From Ursus arctos (lineage: Eukaryota > Chordata > Mammalia > Carnivora > Ursidae): a stretch of 64,000 nucleotides of DNA. The stretch is from positions 8,814,001 to 8,878,000 of the forward strand of contig NW_026622886.1 of NCBI RefSeq assembly GCF_023065955.2, in the 5' to 3' direction. Both the position numbers and the translations under genes were made by a program. The notes under the pieces are model-generated. The model saw only the letters and a list, made by a program, of their open reading frames with translations, did not search any database and was not told the origin of the DNA. Positions 44,565-58,895 of the stretch are shown in pieces. Position 1 is the stretch's first letter; each line of letters starts with the position of its first letter.

Positions 44565-46580
44565 TACAGTTGGGAGTGGCTGCCCTTCCAGAGACCAGAA
44601 TTCCCAGCCGCCTTGCTTCTAGCTGAGGCCATGTGACTTGAGTTCCTGTCACTGGACTGGAGAAAGAGTTGACATACTCACACCCAGACTGTCCTCTAAG
44701 AACTTCCTATACAGGCTTCCACCCTCCTGATGACCCCGAGCAGGGAAGTTCCCCAGAGCCGAATGTTCCGGATGGCCGAGCCTCCATCAACATTCACGGA
44801 CCGAAGCGCCTTCCTGCTCTGCCACCAATCAGACCACTTTTATAGTGTTTAGCCGCTACGATGTGAGGGTTTATCTGATGCAACAGCTAGCATCACCCCA
44901 ACTACTGAAGAAATTGGTACCAGAAGTGTGGTGCTTAAATATGTAGCCTTGGCTTAGAAGTCAGAGAGTAGACCCCGGGAAAAGTGGTAAAATGTTTGCT
45001 CAAACTGTTGCCTCGGATAACTCTGAGGCCCAAAGTGAGCCAACCAAACCTGCAGCCTCTAGAGAAAGAGGTTTGAAAAAAAAAAATAACAGGAATAACG
45101 GGAACTCGTTACTCCTGGTGGGGAGTTAAGGCATTTGAAAGAAAGAGGAACTGCGGCACAAATTAGCCAGTTTGCAAGTGAAATGGGGAAAGAATTGTGG
45201 AGAACTGAGAAGGACAACTATTTCTAGACCCTAAAAGGAAGAGTCAAGAGGTAAGAGTCAAGATCGAGAAGACTTTGAAGTGAAAGAAATGATCAGCTTA
45301 AGGGTAGAAGCTTCCCGCCTAACCCTGACGGCCACAAGGTAGCTGTCATTAAACGGAGGGAAAAGGAAGGGTATCTGGTTAAGAAAGTGAAGAAATCATC
45401 CAGGCTTGATCATCAGCCCTAGGAAAGGACTATGGGTGTGGCTACTGGCACACTAGATGCTGTAGATGAAAATCCTACTAAGTGGTCAAGGGAGCTACAC
45501 TGGCAAAATCTATGAACCTGCATTTTATTTATTTTTATTTTTTTAAATTATGTTAAGTTAGTCACCATACAGTACATCCTTAGTTTTTGATGTAGTGTTC
45601 CATGATTCATTGTTTGCGTATAACACCCAGTGCTCCATGCAATACGTGCCTTCCTTCATACCCACCATCAGGCTAAACCTGCATTTTAAAAGTATCTTAC
45701 TGTTACGACATCAACACAATCCTTGGGCCCCTCAAAGTTCAAGGGTGGGAACCAGGGTACAAAAGATTTAGAGCCTCCGGTGGGTCATATTCCTCAAGAG
45801 CCACTTCGGGAGTGGCCAAGAAGAAAAATGGACAAAGCCAATCCTCCCACAAGGCAGAGCCAGGAGCTTGGAGAATAATAAACCAGAACATTGTTCAAGC
45901 AAGGAACGTCCCCGGTTTCCAGGGCACAGCCACGCGGTACCTGCCTGCCAAGGTTTCCTAACCCCTAAGGGCCAGCACTTGTGTATGTCTTCCGTGACTG
46001 CGCTTTGCCCTAATGGGAGTTTTCCCATGGCTATCCTGCCCTGCTCCGAGATGGCATATGGACGCAGAGTGGCAGATAACATGTCTCTGTTGGCTCAGGG
46101 CTCCCTAGACCATGAGAAACCACACACAATCCAATGGATAGGACTGAGCTTCACCCCAAGATCCTGAACTTTCCCCTGGAAGCGGTGATTGCATAGAATG
46201 TTAGTTTCCTCCCTTGGGGAAGGGAGAACATGTTTTGTGTGAGAGAAGAAGGACACACAGAGATATGTGGTGGCCAGGGAGCCAGTGAGACATCTGGCTA
46301 AGGATATATGGACACAAGTGATGGAGATCCCTTCCAGGCTCTCGTAAGATCTTCTACCCTCTCCTTCTTCCTCTACCTATTGGCTGGATGGCTGTCCTGC
46401 AGGCCACATACTGATGCTAAAGAAAGCCAAATCCATCAGTCTTAGTACCTAAATGACCCTCTTGCTGCCCCCCACCTCACTCCTCTCCCAATCAGACTTT
46501 AGTGAGTAAGAAACAACCTTCTATTATGTTCAAATTCTAAGATTTGGGGGTTGGCTTTAATAACAGCTAATGTAATTGTA
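44565..46580 (+). mobile_element. Ancient MaLR/ERVL-type element, LTR-internal-LTR
   Basis: 5' LTR about 44565-44905, ending 'acagctagcatcaccccaac'. Next comes TGGTACCAGAAGTG (44915-44928), a tRNA-Leu-type primer-binding-site pattern seen after such LTRs. The internal part is about 44930-46240 with no usable frame. A second LTR end lies at about 46500-46580 ('gagtaagaaacaaccttcta', 'taacagctaatgtaat'). Long dead. A young L1 fragment interrupts the interior. Confidence 0.55.
45528..45675 (-). mobile_element. Young carnivore L1 3' end, heavily truncated
   Basis: About 148 bp of L1 3'UTR ('ttagtcaccatacagtacat', 'taacacccagtgctccatgc'). Perfect 13-bp target-site duplication AACCTGCATTTTA at 45515-45527 and 45676-45688. 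Confidence 0.95.
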
Positions 46581-46584
46581 ATGG

Positions 46585-46840
46585 TTATAATACAGAGAAA
46601 CAATGCCTGGCATATAACAAGCACTATACAAGTGTAGCTATTATTATAATACCCATTTTACAGATAGGAAAACTGCAAGTTGTAGGCATGTCTGACTTCG
46701 AGGTCAATGTTTTTTTATATTTACCTTTCAGTAGATGATAATCAGACCTATTTTATAGATGAGTTTGGCTCGAGGTCACAAATAATAACAGATCCAGAAG
46801 TAGAGGTCTTCCCCCTTTTCGAAAGCCATCAGCATGCCAC
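46585..46840. repeat. MIR fragments (tail-to-tail)
   Basis: 46595-46640 is a sense MIR/L2 tail ('caatgcctggcatataacaa'). 46645 onward is reversed MIR ('cccattttacagataggaaa'). Confidence 0.6.
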
Positions 46841-47365
46841 ACCTGACCCCAGGTCTCTAGATGGATACCTCATTGTTTTATTTTGCTGTTATTTTTCTTT
46901 TCTGTTCCATCAAACACCCTACTTGCAAATGCCCCAGCACTGAACTGGCAAGTCTGCATAGAAAACCAAATAACCCTCCACTGACCCAAATTCCAAGTTT
47001 TAATTTACACGCAGCCAGTTAATTAAAAACGTGCTCTGTGAGCACAGACACTACCGTGGCTGACTCCTGAGATAGTTTTCCTATTCTTTGTCAGAAGCTA
47101 GGTTTCTTCTGTGACATTTTTATCCAGCACAGCAACACTACACCATGGAACAGCATGGCCAGCTAGGGGACCGGAAAACTGCCGAGTAAGCATTTAGCGC
47201 AGATCAGAATCTAAGGGGGCAACAGTGAAGCAAAAGACCTGAAAACCGTCCTACCCACCAAGCCAGTGCTGCCAGGGGCTAGGGCTCATCTTAATTAATG
47301 TTTACAAAGTGATTGAGGATCCCTGAATGAAAGGGACTATTCAAAATCACCAGCCTAAATAATCA
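46841..47365. other. Unique intronic sequence
   Basis: No gene. It contains a small dyad GTGCTC-TGT-GAGCAC at 47031-47045. Confidence 0.4.
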
Positions 47366-47369
47366 GTGT

Positions 47370-47640
47370 TTGAAGGAAGCCATTATAATTGAGTGCCTAC
47401 TATGTGACAGGTGTTTTCGCATACTTGATCTGCTTTAATCCTTTAATCACTGTATGGGGTAGATTTGGATTTTCTTCCTTTTTTATGCCTTTTTGTTTTG
47501 TTTTGGCAATCCTCACTGCGCAGATGAGAAAACCAAATTCAGCAAAATTAAGTCATTTGCTGGAAAGCGGTAGAGCTGAAATATGAGGCTAAATCTTTCC
47601 CAGTGTAAAGTCCTTATCCCTTTCATCACACCACACTGCC
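47370..47640 (-). repeat. MIR SINE (reverse)
   Basis: 'tgagtgcctactatgtgaca', 'cgcagatgagaaaaccaaat', 'agcggtagagctgaaat'. Confidence 0.8.
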
Positions 47641-47689
47641 TCTTCTAGTCTTCCCTTCACACTCTTTCTGCATTTAAGACTACATTTCA

Positions 47690-47850
47690 TTGAAGAATGC
47701 CTATGGCTTTGTTTTAATGTCTTTTTTCACTGCGGTACATTTTAAAATACAGCGAAATGCACACATCTTAAGTTTACAATGCAATCAACGCATTTTGACA
47801 AATGCATGTACCTCTGAACCCTATCACCCTGGAAAGTTCCCTAGTGCCCC
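47690..47850. mobile_element. Old L1M-like fragment
   Basis: 'cattttaaaatacagcgaaa', 'ttaagtttacaatgcaatca' and 'cctctgaaccctatcaccct' resemble a common old L1 segment. Confidence 0.45.
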
Positions 47851-48094
47851 TTCACTAAGGATGCCTGTAATAAAAAATACAGCAATTAAAATGAACTACT
47901 TTCCTTTGACCCAATCTTTTTGTGACCTTAGCAGTCGGGGCTGAGCCCATGGAGCCAATTCCTGAGATGAGTCCCCTGAATTGTCTGACTTTGGGAATAT
48001 CGGGAAGGGGGATCCAAGTAAAATTCTGTACCCTGCTGGCTCTATCCATACTGAACACGTGGAGATGAGTTAATCCGGATGAGACAGAGATGTG

Positions 48095-48330
48095 AGATAC
48101 CTTTATACCTGGATTATCACAACTACCACCACCATTTTGGCCCCAACCGTGTGTCTGGCAGCAGACTGTAACACCCTTATACACATAATCTTGCTTAATC
48201 CTAATTATTACCCCTATTTTATAGCTGAAGAAACTGGGCTCAGAGAGGTTAGGTAACATGTCTAAGAACACACAGCTATAACATGACAGTCTTGAAATTG
48301 AAATCCAGGAGGTCTGACTTCAGAGGCCTT
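48095..48330 (-). repeat. MIR SINE (reverse)
   Basis: 'ttttatagctgaagaaactg', 'ggctcagagaggttaggtaa'. Confidence 0.9.
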
Positions 48331-48379
48331 TAGAGAGGTTGATGACAGATGTTGGTGGGTGAATTTTAAATCCCAAAGA

Positions 48380-48690
48380 TTTAACGGGCCACTTATATTC
48401 ATTCGACAAATCGTACCTGGCATCTGCTACGTGCTAGGTTTTGTGCTGAGTGATATGAAAGGAGAGACAAAGATGAATGCGACTAAGCTTGCACTGGAGG
48501 TGCCACGGTGTGACGGGGAGTCACTTAAAGCAAGGTCAGGGTCAGGAATCCCAAGGGAGGGGAAAGGGCGGTGTCTGGCGCAGGTATGAGGGGTGGGGAA
48601 GGGGCTGCATCAAGGAAGCCCTCACAGAAGTGTTGGAAAGAGCATTCTTGACCAAGTCTTCAGGGATGAGAAGTGGCCAGCTCTGAAGTG
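48380..48690 (-). repeat. L2/L3 LINE fragment (reverse)
   Basis: 'ggcatctgctacgtgctagg', 'aaggagagacaaagatgaat', 'aaggaagccctcacagaagt'. Confidence 0.65.
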
Positions 48691-50540
48691 TTCGAGGGAA
48701 AATGACGAACACACACCAATGGCTTGCCAAAGCACTTCTGCCTGCCCCTTATTTAGCTTTCGCAAAACCAATCAGGCCAGATTCGAAAACCCCACAGAAA
48801 CCCAACATTCACTGGGGTCTCTTCGCTCTTATCCCACCTCTTCGAAACAGCTCAAAATCAACAGAAGAAAAAGGCCCTCTGAACATATCACAGTCCCCAC
48901 AAAGTACATGCCCTAAACCCAGTCATATTATTTTTGACAGCCACCGAGCCCTTGCTCTCAGCCAGTTATCTTCTGTTTTCTGAACTGAGTGCCATGTGAT
49001 TAGTTTCATAATTCCTTGGGTGTGGCAGCCTAGCAGCAACAAATTAGAAGGGTGGACAGGTGGAGAGATAGCAGGAAGAGGGGCAACCAAGGTAGTAAGA
49101 TTTGAAAAGATGATTCAAGAGACTCAAAAATCAATAGCTTCTTTCTGGACATCATTGTATAATATTACACAACAGCTCCAACAGTGTACCAGGCTCTCTC
49201 TTAGACTTGGGCAGAGGCTATAAAAATGTAAAATCTAGCACAGCCCAGTGCAGTTCGAGAAGAACAAAAAGTGTATGAATTGGGACAGAATGTCAGGCTG
49301 TAAAGGGTCTCTGTTCAACTGGGTAGGTAATGGAGGGCAAGCTGATGGCCTAAAGGCAGGGAATTCTCCTGCCAATAAAGAGCAAAACACTTCAGTTCCC
49401 CCTGTGCCTCAGTTCCTCCTCCGTACAATGGGGCTAATGTAGTAGCTTTCCAAGGGAGAATGCTGAAGATCAAATGGGTCAACATACAGAGTAGTGTTGG
49501 AGGCACGTTAGCGGTTATTACCTCTGGACCGCAGTACTTGCTCGCTCCTTAAATTTACTAACTGCTCGCTAAATATCGATGAATAAACAAATTCACCAAT
49601 GAATAAGTGAGACTGCTGAGTTAAAGGGGAAAAAAATCAATCACGTAAGGCACCGGCTCCTTAATAAGGCTTGCAGATCAGAAAGACTGCCATGCAAAAT
49701 AGTTTAATAGGTTTGATGTTTAATGTATGTTTCAGATGCCTAAGAAATTAATTGCTCATTCCTTACTCTCCCGTATAAATGACATGCCATTTTAAACAAG
49801 CTCAAGGAAAGGAGAGAGAGAGATCACAATGAAATTACAGCATATCTCATACTAAGAGATGGCTGAAGGGCCCTGAAACCCAGGAGTTAAAGCTCTGTGG
49901 TGTGGGAATCGTTGGGATGGCAGCAAACCCCGACCGCCACACATTCACCCTGCCCAAAACCAACTCTGTGGTCTTCTCCTTCCTTAAGGTATACTTACTC
50001 CAAAAAGGATAAACACAAAAACTGTCTTTAAAAGGTGTTAAGGATCATAAAAAAACCAATTTGAAAAAACCTAAAGGCTACTAATACAGACAGAGCTACA
50101 AGAGGCCCTTGATTTACAGACGAGACTGAGGCCCAAGAAGGAGAGTCAACCAAAGCCCTAAGTTCCAGAGAATGGCAAAGGCACAGGTGGAGCGGGACGC
50201 CCAGATTCCCAAACTGGTAACCCCCTAAGGGGAATGCTGCTTCCTTGGAAGGAACCCCTTCGAGAGCTTAGTAAAAGCAGGGTCCAGTCCCAGCAGGGGG
50301 ATAAGGGTTTGGGAGCCAGTAAGAAATAAAGGTCGATTGTAATGGGAGAGGTAAGAACAGGAGAGGTGAGGTGCACCTGGTGGGAAGAAAATTAAGCCCT
50401 TCTGTGCTTTTTGTGGGGGCAGGGCTCCGAACAGACAGCAGTCCAGTCCAAAGCTCCTGGGTTTTTCAGGTGAATCCTCCCCCTTCTGAAGAAGCCCATC
50501 CAAAGACCCACGCTTTCTCCTAGATGTTTCCACCTGGGTC
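48691..50540. other. Mostly unique intronic sequence
   Basis: No gene recognised. Short diverged MIR pieces at about 49385-49520 ('cctgtgcctcagttcctcct') and 50100-50190 ('tttacagacgagactgaggc'). Confidence 0.45.
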
Positions 50541-51539
50541 AGGATTTCACGTGTGTTTGGGGTGGGGGTGGGGATAGCGGATGGGGGATGGGGAGCCTCT
50601 CAGAGGCTCTGCGCCCTCGACTGGCTGCAAAGGGGGAAGGTCTCTGGCAAAGAGATCCTCAAGAGTCTCCAGATGAACGCGTTAGTCTCGGTCCCGCCCC
50701 TCCCCCACCACGCCCACTTTGCTCCTTCCTTCTCCTCCCCCAACGATGATCAAAACCAGGTGAAAGGACCAAGAGCTGGAGGGTCAGTTTCCCGAGAGCT
50801 TTTGCTGGAGCCTCGTGCGCCTGCTCTCTCCTGCGCACACTCACAGGCACACTTCACATGCACACTCTTGGCACCCCCAGAGGCCGGGCCGCGCCTGCTG
50901 CATCTTTCTTTCAGCCCCCGGGAAACCGACAGGCAGCAACATGAATGAAATCTACCCAGAAAGACTGCATTTCAGCTCCGACCACGTAATCTCCGGCCAA
51001 ACCGCCGAATATGTAGCAAAGTTTTATTTCGCTTTTAGAGTCTCCAGTTACGCTTCTACCATTTCCTGTGGAAAACTGAAGCTTTGAAGTGTCTAGCTCA
51101 GGCTTTCGCAGACAGGCAGGACCGCCAGCTCGAGCTCTCGAAAACAAAAGCCTCTGGCCCCCACCCCCTCCGCCGTCAGAACTACAGATTTAAACCCACC
51201 CTCCCGCCTTTGAAACGGGGGGGGGGGGGGGTGGGAGAGGATGACAGAACCTGCTGGAAACGACTCCCTTAACTGACTGCCCCCTCCAGAACCCCGCCCA
51301 CTCCCATCTTGCCCGGGTCCCGAGTGGCGCTCCTTCAGCAAAGTGGTGACAGCTGCAGCTCCCTGCCACCGGGAACCGAGAGAAGCAAGAGCTGGGAGCT
51401 CGGAAATGGGGGGAGGGGGTGTCCATCGCGCAGCACCCACCCCCTGCGCGCTCTGGCCTTTAAACACTGCCCCGGGAAAACTTGGGACCTGTAAGTCTTC
51501 CCACTCCACCCTCTCACCACACACACCTCTCCCCCAGTT
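50541..51539. other. Proximal intron flank of the CpG island
   Basis: GC-rich, unique. It contains a 15-G run (51217-51231) and short GTGGGGGTGGGG (about 50560-50575) G-quadruplex-type stretches. Open frames are compositional. Confidence 0.45.
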
Positions 51540-51775
51540 TCTAGGCCAAGCGAGCTCTCAAACGTTCTGCCTTGACGGCCGCGGGGCCTCTCGTGCACCC
51601 GCGCCAGGACACTGTCCCGGAGGGCGCCGGGAAGTACGCGAACTGGGCGGTGGAGGAGGAATGCACCTCCTCCGGAACACCAGGGAGCCAAACTCGTGCG
51701 CCCGAGAATTTGGCATCTTCAAGGTCAAAAAACGAAATGAAACAAAACACAGGGCTCTGGCAGAAATATGTACTA

Positions 51776-53785
<2,010 letters not shown>

Positions 53786-53800
<15 letters not shown>

Positions 53801-53826
53801 AAAGCAGGGCCGGCGGAGAGCCAATG
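53786..53826. promoter_or_regulatory. GC box, D-box-like octamer and CCAAT box
   Basis: Within 41 bp lie GGGGCGGG (53786-53793), TTATGTAA (53795-53802, matching the PAR-bZIP/E4BP4 D-box consensus, also C/EBP-like) and CCAAT (about 53821). A TAATTA homeodomain core follows at 53841-53846. Motif matches only; occupancy is unknown. Confidence 0.45.
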
Positions 53827-53924
53827 GGATCAGAGGATGCTAATTACCTCGCTTTTCTTTTTTTTAATTCCTCAGCTCCACGTAGCCCCGCCCCTTACAC
53901 ACGCCCCCGGCGGTGACCAGGACT

Positions 53925-53943
53925 GCAGGAAGTAGGGGGCAGC
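53925..53943 (+). promoter_or_regulatory. CTCF-like motif
   Basis: AGTAGGGGGCAGC (about 53931-53943) matches the core of the CTCF consensus, but the upstream CCA part is not matched. Its position at the edge of the CpG island is plausible for a CTCF site. Confidence 0.3.
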
Positions 53944-54779
53944 GGCCTGGGAATTGGGGGGCCTGTAGCAACGTAAAGACGCGGCTACTGTCTCCCTGCT
54001 GCTTCCCTGCCCCTCAGGCTCTTGGCTTTGGTACCAGAATGGGAGGGTGGTAGGTTGAGCAGGTGACCACCCACCCACCCAGGTGTGCTATCCGCCAATG
54101 GCTCACCAAGTGTCGGTCTGGGGTCGTTTCCTGTCCCTGAGTTTCGGATTTCACTTTCCTTTTTTCTTTAATACGCAGAGCATGTTTTTTCTCCCTTCCC
54201 CCTTCCCCCACCTTCGGGTCCCCAAACCAATTAAGGCGGTCCTCTTTCAGCCCTAGTTTTCTTAAGCGTGAAGGGAAAGTTAGAAACCAGGCCAGTGAGC
54301 CCAGAGGCCAGGGAGCTGGACACCACTGGAAGGCTGAAATCTCAGGACATTAGCCACCTGCCACCAGGGCACATTAACTAGGTTCTTTTCAACAGCCAGA
54401 AGACCTACCCTGCACCCATCCTTCAAAGGCCTGGGTGGTGCTGCTGGAAGGTCCCACTTTGCCATCTTGGTGCCCCTAGTTCCAGACAGCTAGGCCTTAA
54501 AAGGGTAAATTTGGCACGGAGGAGAGTTTTCTTTTTTGACTAAAGAGAGATATAACATGTGCATGACTTAGCTGCATTTGTGTCAAATGGCACTGTCTTG
54601 TTTGTCTCCACCCACCAGGGAAAAAAAACCATACATTTTTCACCAGGGGGTTCCCAGCTCCCACACAAAGTCTCTCCCTGAGGTTAGGAAATTTCAGCTT
54701 AGAAGTCCCCTCCTACAGAAAGGTAGCCCAGATCCCCCAGTACTTACCGGGGTGATTTACCCACCCCCCTTCTGAAGCT
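53944..54779. other. Unique upstream sequence
   Basis: First 800 bp upstream of the CpG island. No gene or repeat recognised. Confidence 0.45.
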
Positions 54780-54920
54780 ATTGATTTCTGGGCTGTTGTA
54801 ATACTAGGCTGCTACAGTACGATAATGTGTCTAGACAGCACACTGGACTAGAGGTTCACCGTGCACAGACATGTCACAGAGTAGGCACTCAGTAAATAAT
54901 TTGCTATCATTGGGTAGCTG
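54780..54920 (+). repeat. L2 3'-end fragment
   Basis: 'gtcacagagtaggcactcag' and 'taaataatttgctatcattg'. Confidence 0.6.
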
Positions 54921-55029
54921 AAGGAAGGATGTGCTTTTGAACTGTTGGTTTGAATGTTCAACAATGGACCTTCCCAGATAACTCCACAGATTGTCTGATG
55001 TTTCTCTTATCTGTCATCCCAAATCCACC

Positions 55030-55340
55030 CATCCCTTCACCCCCAATAAACCACCACCCTCTGTAGCTACCATCCTAGTACAAGTGAGTACTTATGCTCA
55101 TCACCTCTCACTTTGACTATTATAATATTCCACCAACTGTTCTCCTTCTCTCCTGCCTCTTCCTTCTCCAAACCATCCAGTTCAGGATCTTAAAAAGCCC
55201 AGTTCTGATCTTATCATTCCTTTCTTGAAAAAAATTCAAAGGCTCCTCATCGCCTTCCAGATAAATAAAGTTTATACTGATTAGCTGGCCTTCAGGGATC
55301 TCTCCACTCTATTCCCAGACTCTCTTTCCATAAAATTCCA
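55030..55340 (+). repeat. L2 LINE fragment
   Basis: 'actattataatattccacca', 'tgatcttatcattcctttct', 'aaattcaaaggctcctcatc'. Confidence 0.8.
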
Positions 55341-55364
55341 AATCTTTTAATAAAGGATTGTGAT

Positions 55365-55830
55365 GATTAATTTTATGTGTCAACTTCAGTGGGCCACAGG
55401 TGCCCACTTTAAACATTTCTGGATATGTCTCTGAGGGTCTTTTCAGATTAGATCAGAATTTGAATCTGTGGACTCAGGGACGTGGATCGCCCTCCCCAGT
55501 GTGGCTGGGCATCATCCAATCCAAATAGAAGAAAAGGGAGGAGGAGGAGGAATTCATTGGTTTCTTCCCCACCTCACTGATTGAGCTGGGACATACTTCA
55601 TCTTCTTCAGCCCCTGGCCAGGGATTTACACCATTGGCTCCCCTGGTTCTCAGGTCTTTGGACTTGGACTGAATACCACCAGCTTTCCTGGGTCTCTAGC
55701 TCACAAATGTTAGACTGTGGGACTTCTCAGCTTCTATAATTCACATGAGCCAATTCCTCATAATAAATCTCTCTATATTTGTTTTCTCTGTTTTTCCAGA
55801 GAATCAGAACCAATAGGGTATACATATCTG
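55365..55830 (+). mobile_element. Ancient repeat ending in 'ttccagagaatcag'
   Basis: 'gattaattttatgtgtcaac', 'tggctgggcatcatccaatc', 'gttctcaggtctttggactt', 'gagccaattcctcataataa'. A longer copy of the family at 40395-40640; the 3' end is partly mirrored at 55793-55840. Confidence 0.65.
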
Positions 55831-55854
55831 ATTCTCTGGAAAGTCAACTGACAC

Positions 55855-56290
55855 GTGGTCTTTAATGACCTGAAGTGTGCCTTCCTCTCTAGATTACGTA
55901 TCATCACGCTAACCTCCGGAACATATATTCACACTCACGTAGACACACACACACTCTATGCTTTAGCCATACTAAAATCACTTGCTGTTTTTCCAGGTTA
56001 CCGTGTTATCCCTGTATCCTATATGCTTTTGCAGATGCTGTTCCCTTTGCTCCAGACACTTGTCTCCATAGTCTCCAAATGGCAAACTTCTCATCCTCTA
56101 AGGTTCAGCTCCAAAATTGTTACCAGTGAGAAATTTCCCCTGTGGGGCCTGCTTTCCACCCAGCCCAGACCTGGGAAGGCATCTCCATCTCTGTTGCTTG
56201 GATTTGTTCCCAGGGCCCTTTTTCTTCTCCTTTGCATGTTTCCCTGGTGATCTCATCCAATCACATGCTTTCAGTTACCACCTATGTGCT
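55855..56290 (+). repeat. L2 LINE fragment
   Basis: 'gcttttgcagatgctgttcc', 'cttctcatcctctaaggttc'. Confidence 0.65.
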
Positions 56291-56350
56291 GATAATGCTT
56301 GAGTAGAAAAGCACCTAGTGGTGCAGAGGACCAAGGAAAGCCTTGTGCAT

Positions 56351-56367
56351 GGGGGGGGGGGGGGGGG
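56351..56367. repeat. Poly-G run (17 G)
   Basis: Uninterrupted G17; possible G-quadruplex and a likely sequencing-length error site. Confidence 0.95.
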
Positions 56368-56689
56368 CAGACTGAAAAATGAGCTTAGCACTGATTTATT
56401 TTCTTCTGTAGCACCAGGTCAACTTGCATTCCAGGACTGCTTCCGCCAATTCTCCAATCATGTACCCAGTGTTCACTCATTTAATCTTTTATTCTTCCTT
56501 TCTTTGCCTTTGAAATGTACAAAATAATCACAGCCGCCTTTAAAAGGTTGCTGGGGGTTAAGTAAGATTTTTCCATCTAAATATTGAACACAGCATTCCA
56601 CATGTGATAATCACCCTGTAAATATCTGTTGTCATCGTATACATTTTCCTATCCTCTACAACAAATACCTATTTCTTATAGAGTCATTG

Positions 56690-56930
56690 GGGAGAATGAC
56701 AACTGTCACATATAAAATCCAACTTCTCCTTCCAGGATGGGCTGAAATAGTACCTCCCCTGGAAGGTTTTCCTGTATCTTAGCAGACATGCCCTTCTGTC
56801 TTATGCTGTAGATGTTTTGCGTAGGTCTTCTCCCACCTTCCAGGGGGCACACTCCTTGAAAGCCAGGATCTGGCCCCTAGCACAGTGCCAGTACTCATGG
56901 GGTATTCCTTAGTATTATGTATAAACCAAA
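56690..56930 (+). repeat. L2 LINE 3' region
   Basis: 'gggcacactccttgaaagcc' and 'tagcacagtgccagtactca'. Confidence 0.7.
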
Positions 56931-57089
56931 ACATATGTCCATTTAGTTCACTAAAATAAGTCCTTAATGATAATGTGATGCATCAGTGGGCGAATGACCT
57001 CTAAACACTAGGAATAGTGAACACATCAACTAAATGTTAAAAATTAGCCCCTGTACTAGAAAATTCAGTGTCTGCAAAAATTTATGATG
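56931..57089. other. Unassigned AT-rich upstream sequence
   Basis: Nothing recognised. Confidence 0.4.
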
Positions 57090-57470
57090 AAGAAAATTTA
57101 AATAATTCAAAATGCCTCCTTATAGAGATCATCCACATGAACAATTTCTTGTATTTCCTTCTAGTCTCAATTTTTTCCATCTTTTTTCTTCTAAACTTAT
57201 ATTTTAACAGTTAGAATTATTCTGTAAATTATTTTGCATTTTGATTTCTTTCCTCAAACAATTTCCTCAAACTTTATAGTATAATCATTTCCACATGCTA
57301 TATTTATCCAAAATACTCTTTTTTGTGTGGCTACAAAATATTCCAACACGTAAGTTTATATTAATTGGTGTACTGGATCCTCATCTGGTTGTTTCTGTTT
57401 TCTAACCAGTATAAATAATGCCGGGATGGACTGCTGTGCGTATAAATAAGTCTCTTCCTTGAAACCAGAA
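57090..57470 (-). mobile_element. Old L1-derived fragment (reverse)
   Basis: 'ctacaaaatattccaacacg', 'ctggttgtttctgttttcta', 'agtataaataatgccgggat' follow the reversed 3' pattern of old L1 copies. Confidence 0.5.
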
Positions 57471-57554
57471 GTCTTATATATGTTATCCTCTAAGAAATTC
57501 AGATAGACAATAAATGTATACTAAAGATTAAAAAATAAACAACCCCCCCCCCGA

Positions 57555-58115
57555 AATTAAATTCCTGGCATTATTTTGCCTATCAGATTAGCAAAGATTT
57601 ATAAATTCAGTCACGATGAATGTGTGTCATGGTGCGGCATAAATTGAGGCAATCTTTTGGGAGGGCAGTTCGCCAATATACAGCAAAATGTCAAGGTGCA
57701 TTCCTTGTGATTTCCCAGAAAATGTATCTTCTGATTACCCAAGGTGATTCTTATGAATTTTTCAAAAGTATACAGGATGCTCTTGGTACTGTTTTTACAT
57801 AATACATTGGGAAACAATCTAAATGTCTTTCAATTAGGTGTGATGAAAAGTATTATAGTAACTCATACAAGGGAATACTAGGCAGTTGCAAAGAATAATG
57901 GTGGTGATCTTTATTTCTACATCATATTGGTGAGTGAAGAAATTTTTGAAAATAAGTTTTGGAATTGCATATGTAATATGATCCCATTTAATTGTAAAAA
58001 GCTTTATGTAGAGCTAAATATGTATATAAGTATGTAAATTTGCCTGAAAGGATGGAAATAATAGCTGTAACTAGTTTGTTGGATTTCTGGTGGGTTTTTC
58101 TTTTTTAAGGAGTTT
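57555..58115 (+). mobile_element. Old L1/HAL1-like fragment
   Basis: 'cctatcagattagcaaagat', 'acattgggaaacaatctaaa', 'gatcccatttaattgtaaaa'. Confidence 0.55.
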
Positions 58116-58440
58116 TGTTTATTCTCGTTCTATCCCTTTTTTCCTTCTTTTTCTCCTTTTTTTCTCATGATTTTTAACTCCCTTCTCTGTACTTCTGAAC
58201 TTCAATATAATACATATATCGAAATACCTATCATTTTTGCCAGAGTCCAGAAAGCTACTGTCAAAAGAAAATTAAATTGTTTTCTGCCTAGTATTCTGAA
58301 GCCTACCAGTTAATCAAAGTAGTAACGTAATCCTTTGTCCTTTAGCATTCTAGAAACCAGACAGCAAGCATAGCAACTAACCCAACAGCTGTAAGGTGAA
58401 CCAGCCTCGTTTGGCTGGATTCACACATGCTGGGTGCTTC
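58116..58440. other. Unassigned upstream sequence, pyrimidine-rich
   Basis: T/C-rich at 58095-58190, otherwise unassigned. Confidence 0.4.
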
Positions 58441-58444
58441 ATCA

Positions 58445-58675
58445 CGTGCTGCCCACACATCTACTGTGCCTGAGTAGCAAGGCCACTTAGATTCAAAGCT
58501 GGCTCCCCTACCTCCTAGCTATGTAACGTTGAGCAAATCCCTCAGCCTCTCCATGCCTCAGTTTTTCATCTTTAATTGGGTATCATAATACCACCTGCCT
58601 CGGTGTTTGCCTGTGATGATTAAATGAGATCATCAGAACAGTGCCTAGTCCCCCAAGTGATACTACGGTTGTTAT
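58445..58675 (+). repeat. MIR SINE
   Basis: 'tcctagctatgtaacgttga', 'ctctccatgcctcagttttt', 'atgattaaatgagatcatca'. Confidence 0.88.
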
Positions 58676-58779
58676 TTTCCATGTGAAACGCTTCATCTCC
58701 TAACCACATTATCTGATGGAGATCTCTGGGTGGTGACTTTAGGGAAAATGGGCAGTGGCTTGTTGCTGCACCAAAGTCC

Positions 58780-58895
58780 TCTACTAAAATATAAGCTCCA
58801 AAAGAAAGGATCACTGCTATATCCTCATCATCTAAAAAAAGTGCCCAGCATTTACTAGGCACTCAGTACATGGTTGTTGAATGAATGAATGCATG
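58780..58895 (+). repeat. L2 LINE 3' end
   Basis: 'aatataagctccaaaagaaa', 'gcccagcatttactaggcac', 'ttgttgaatgaatgaatgca'. Confidence 0.88.
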
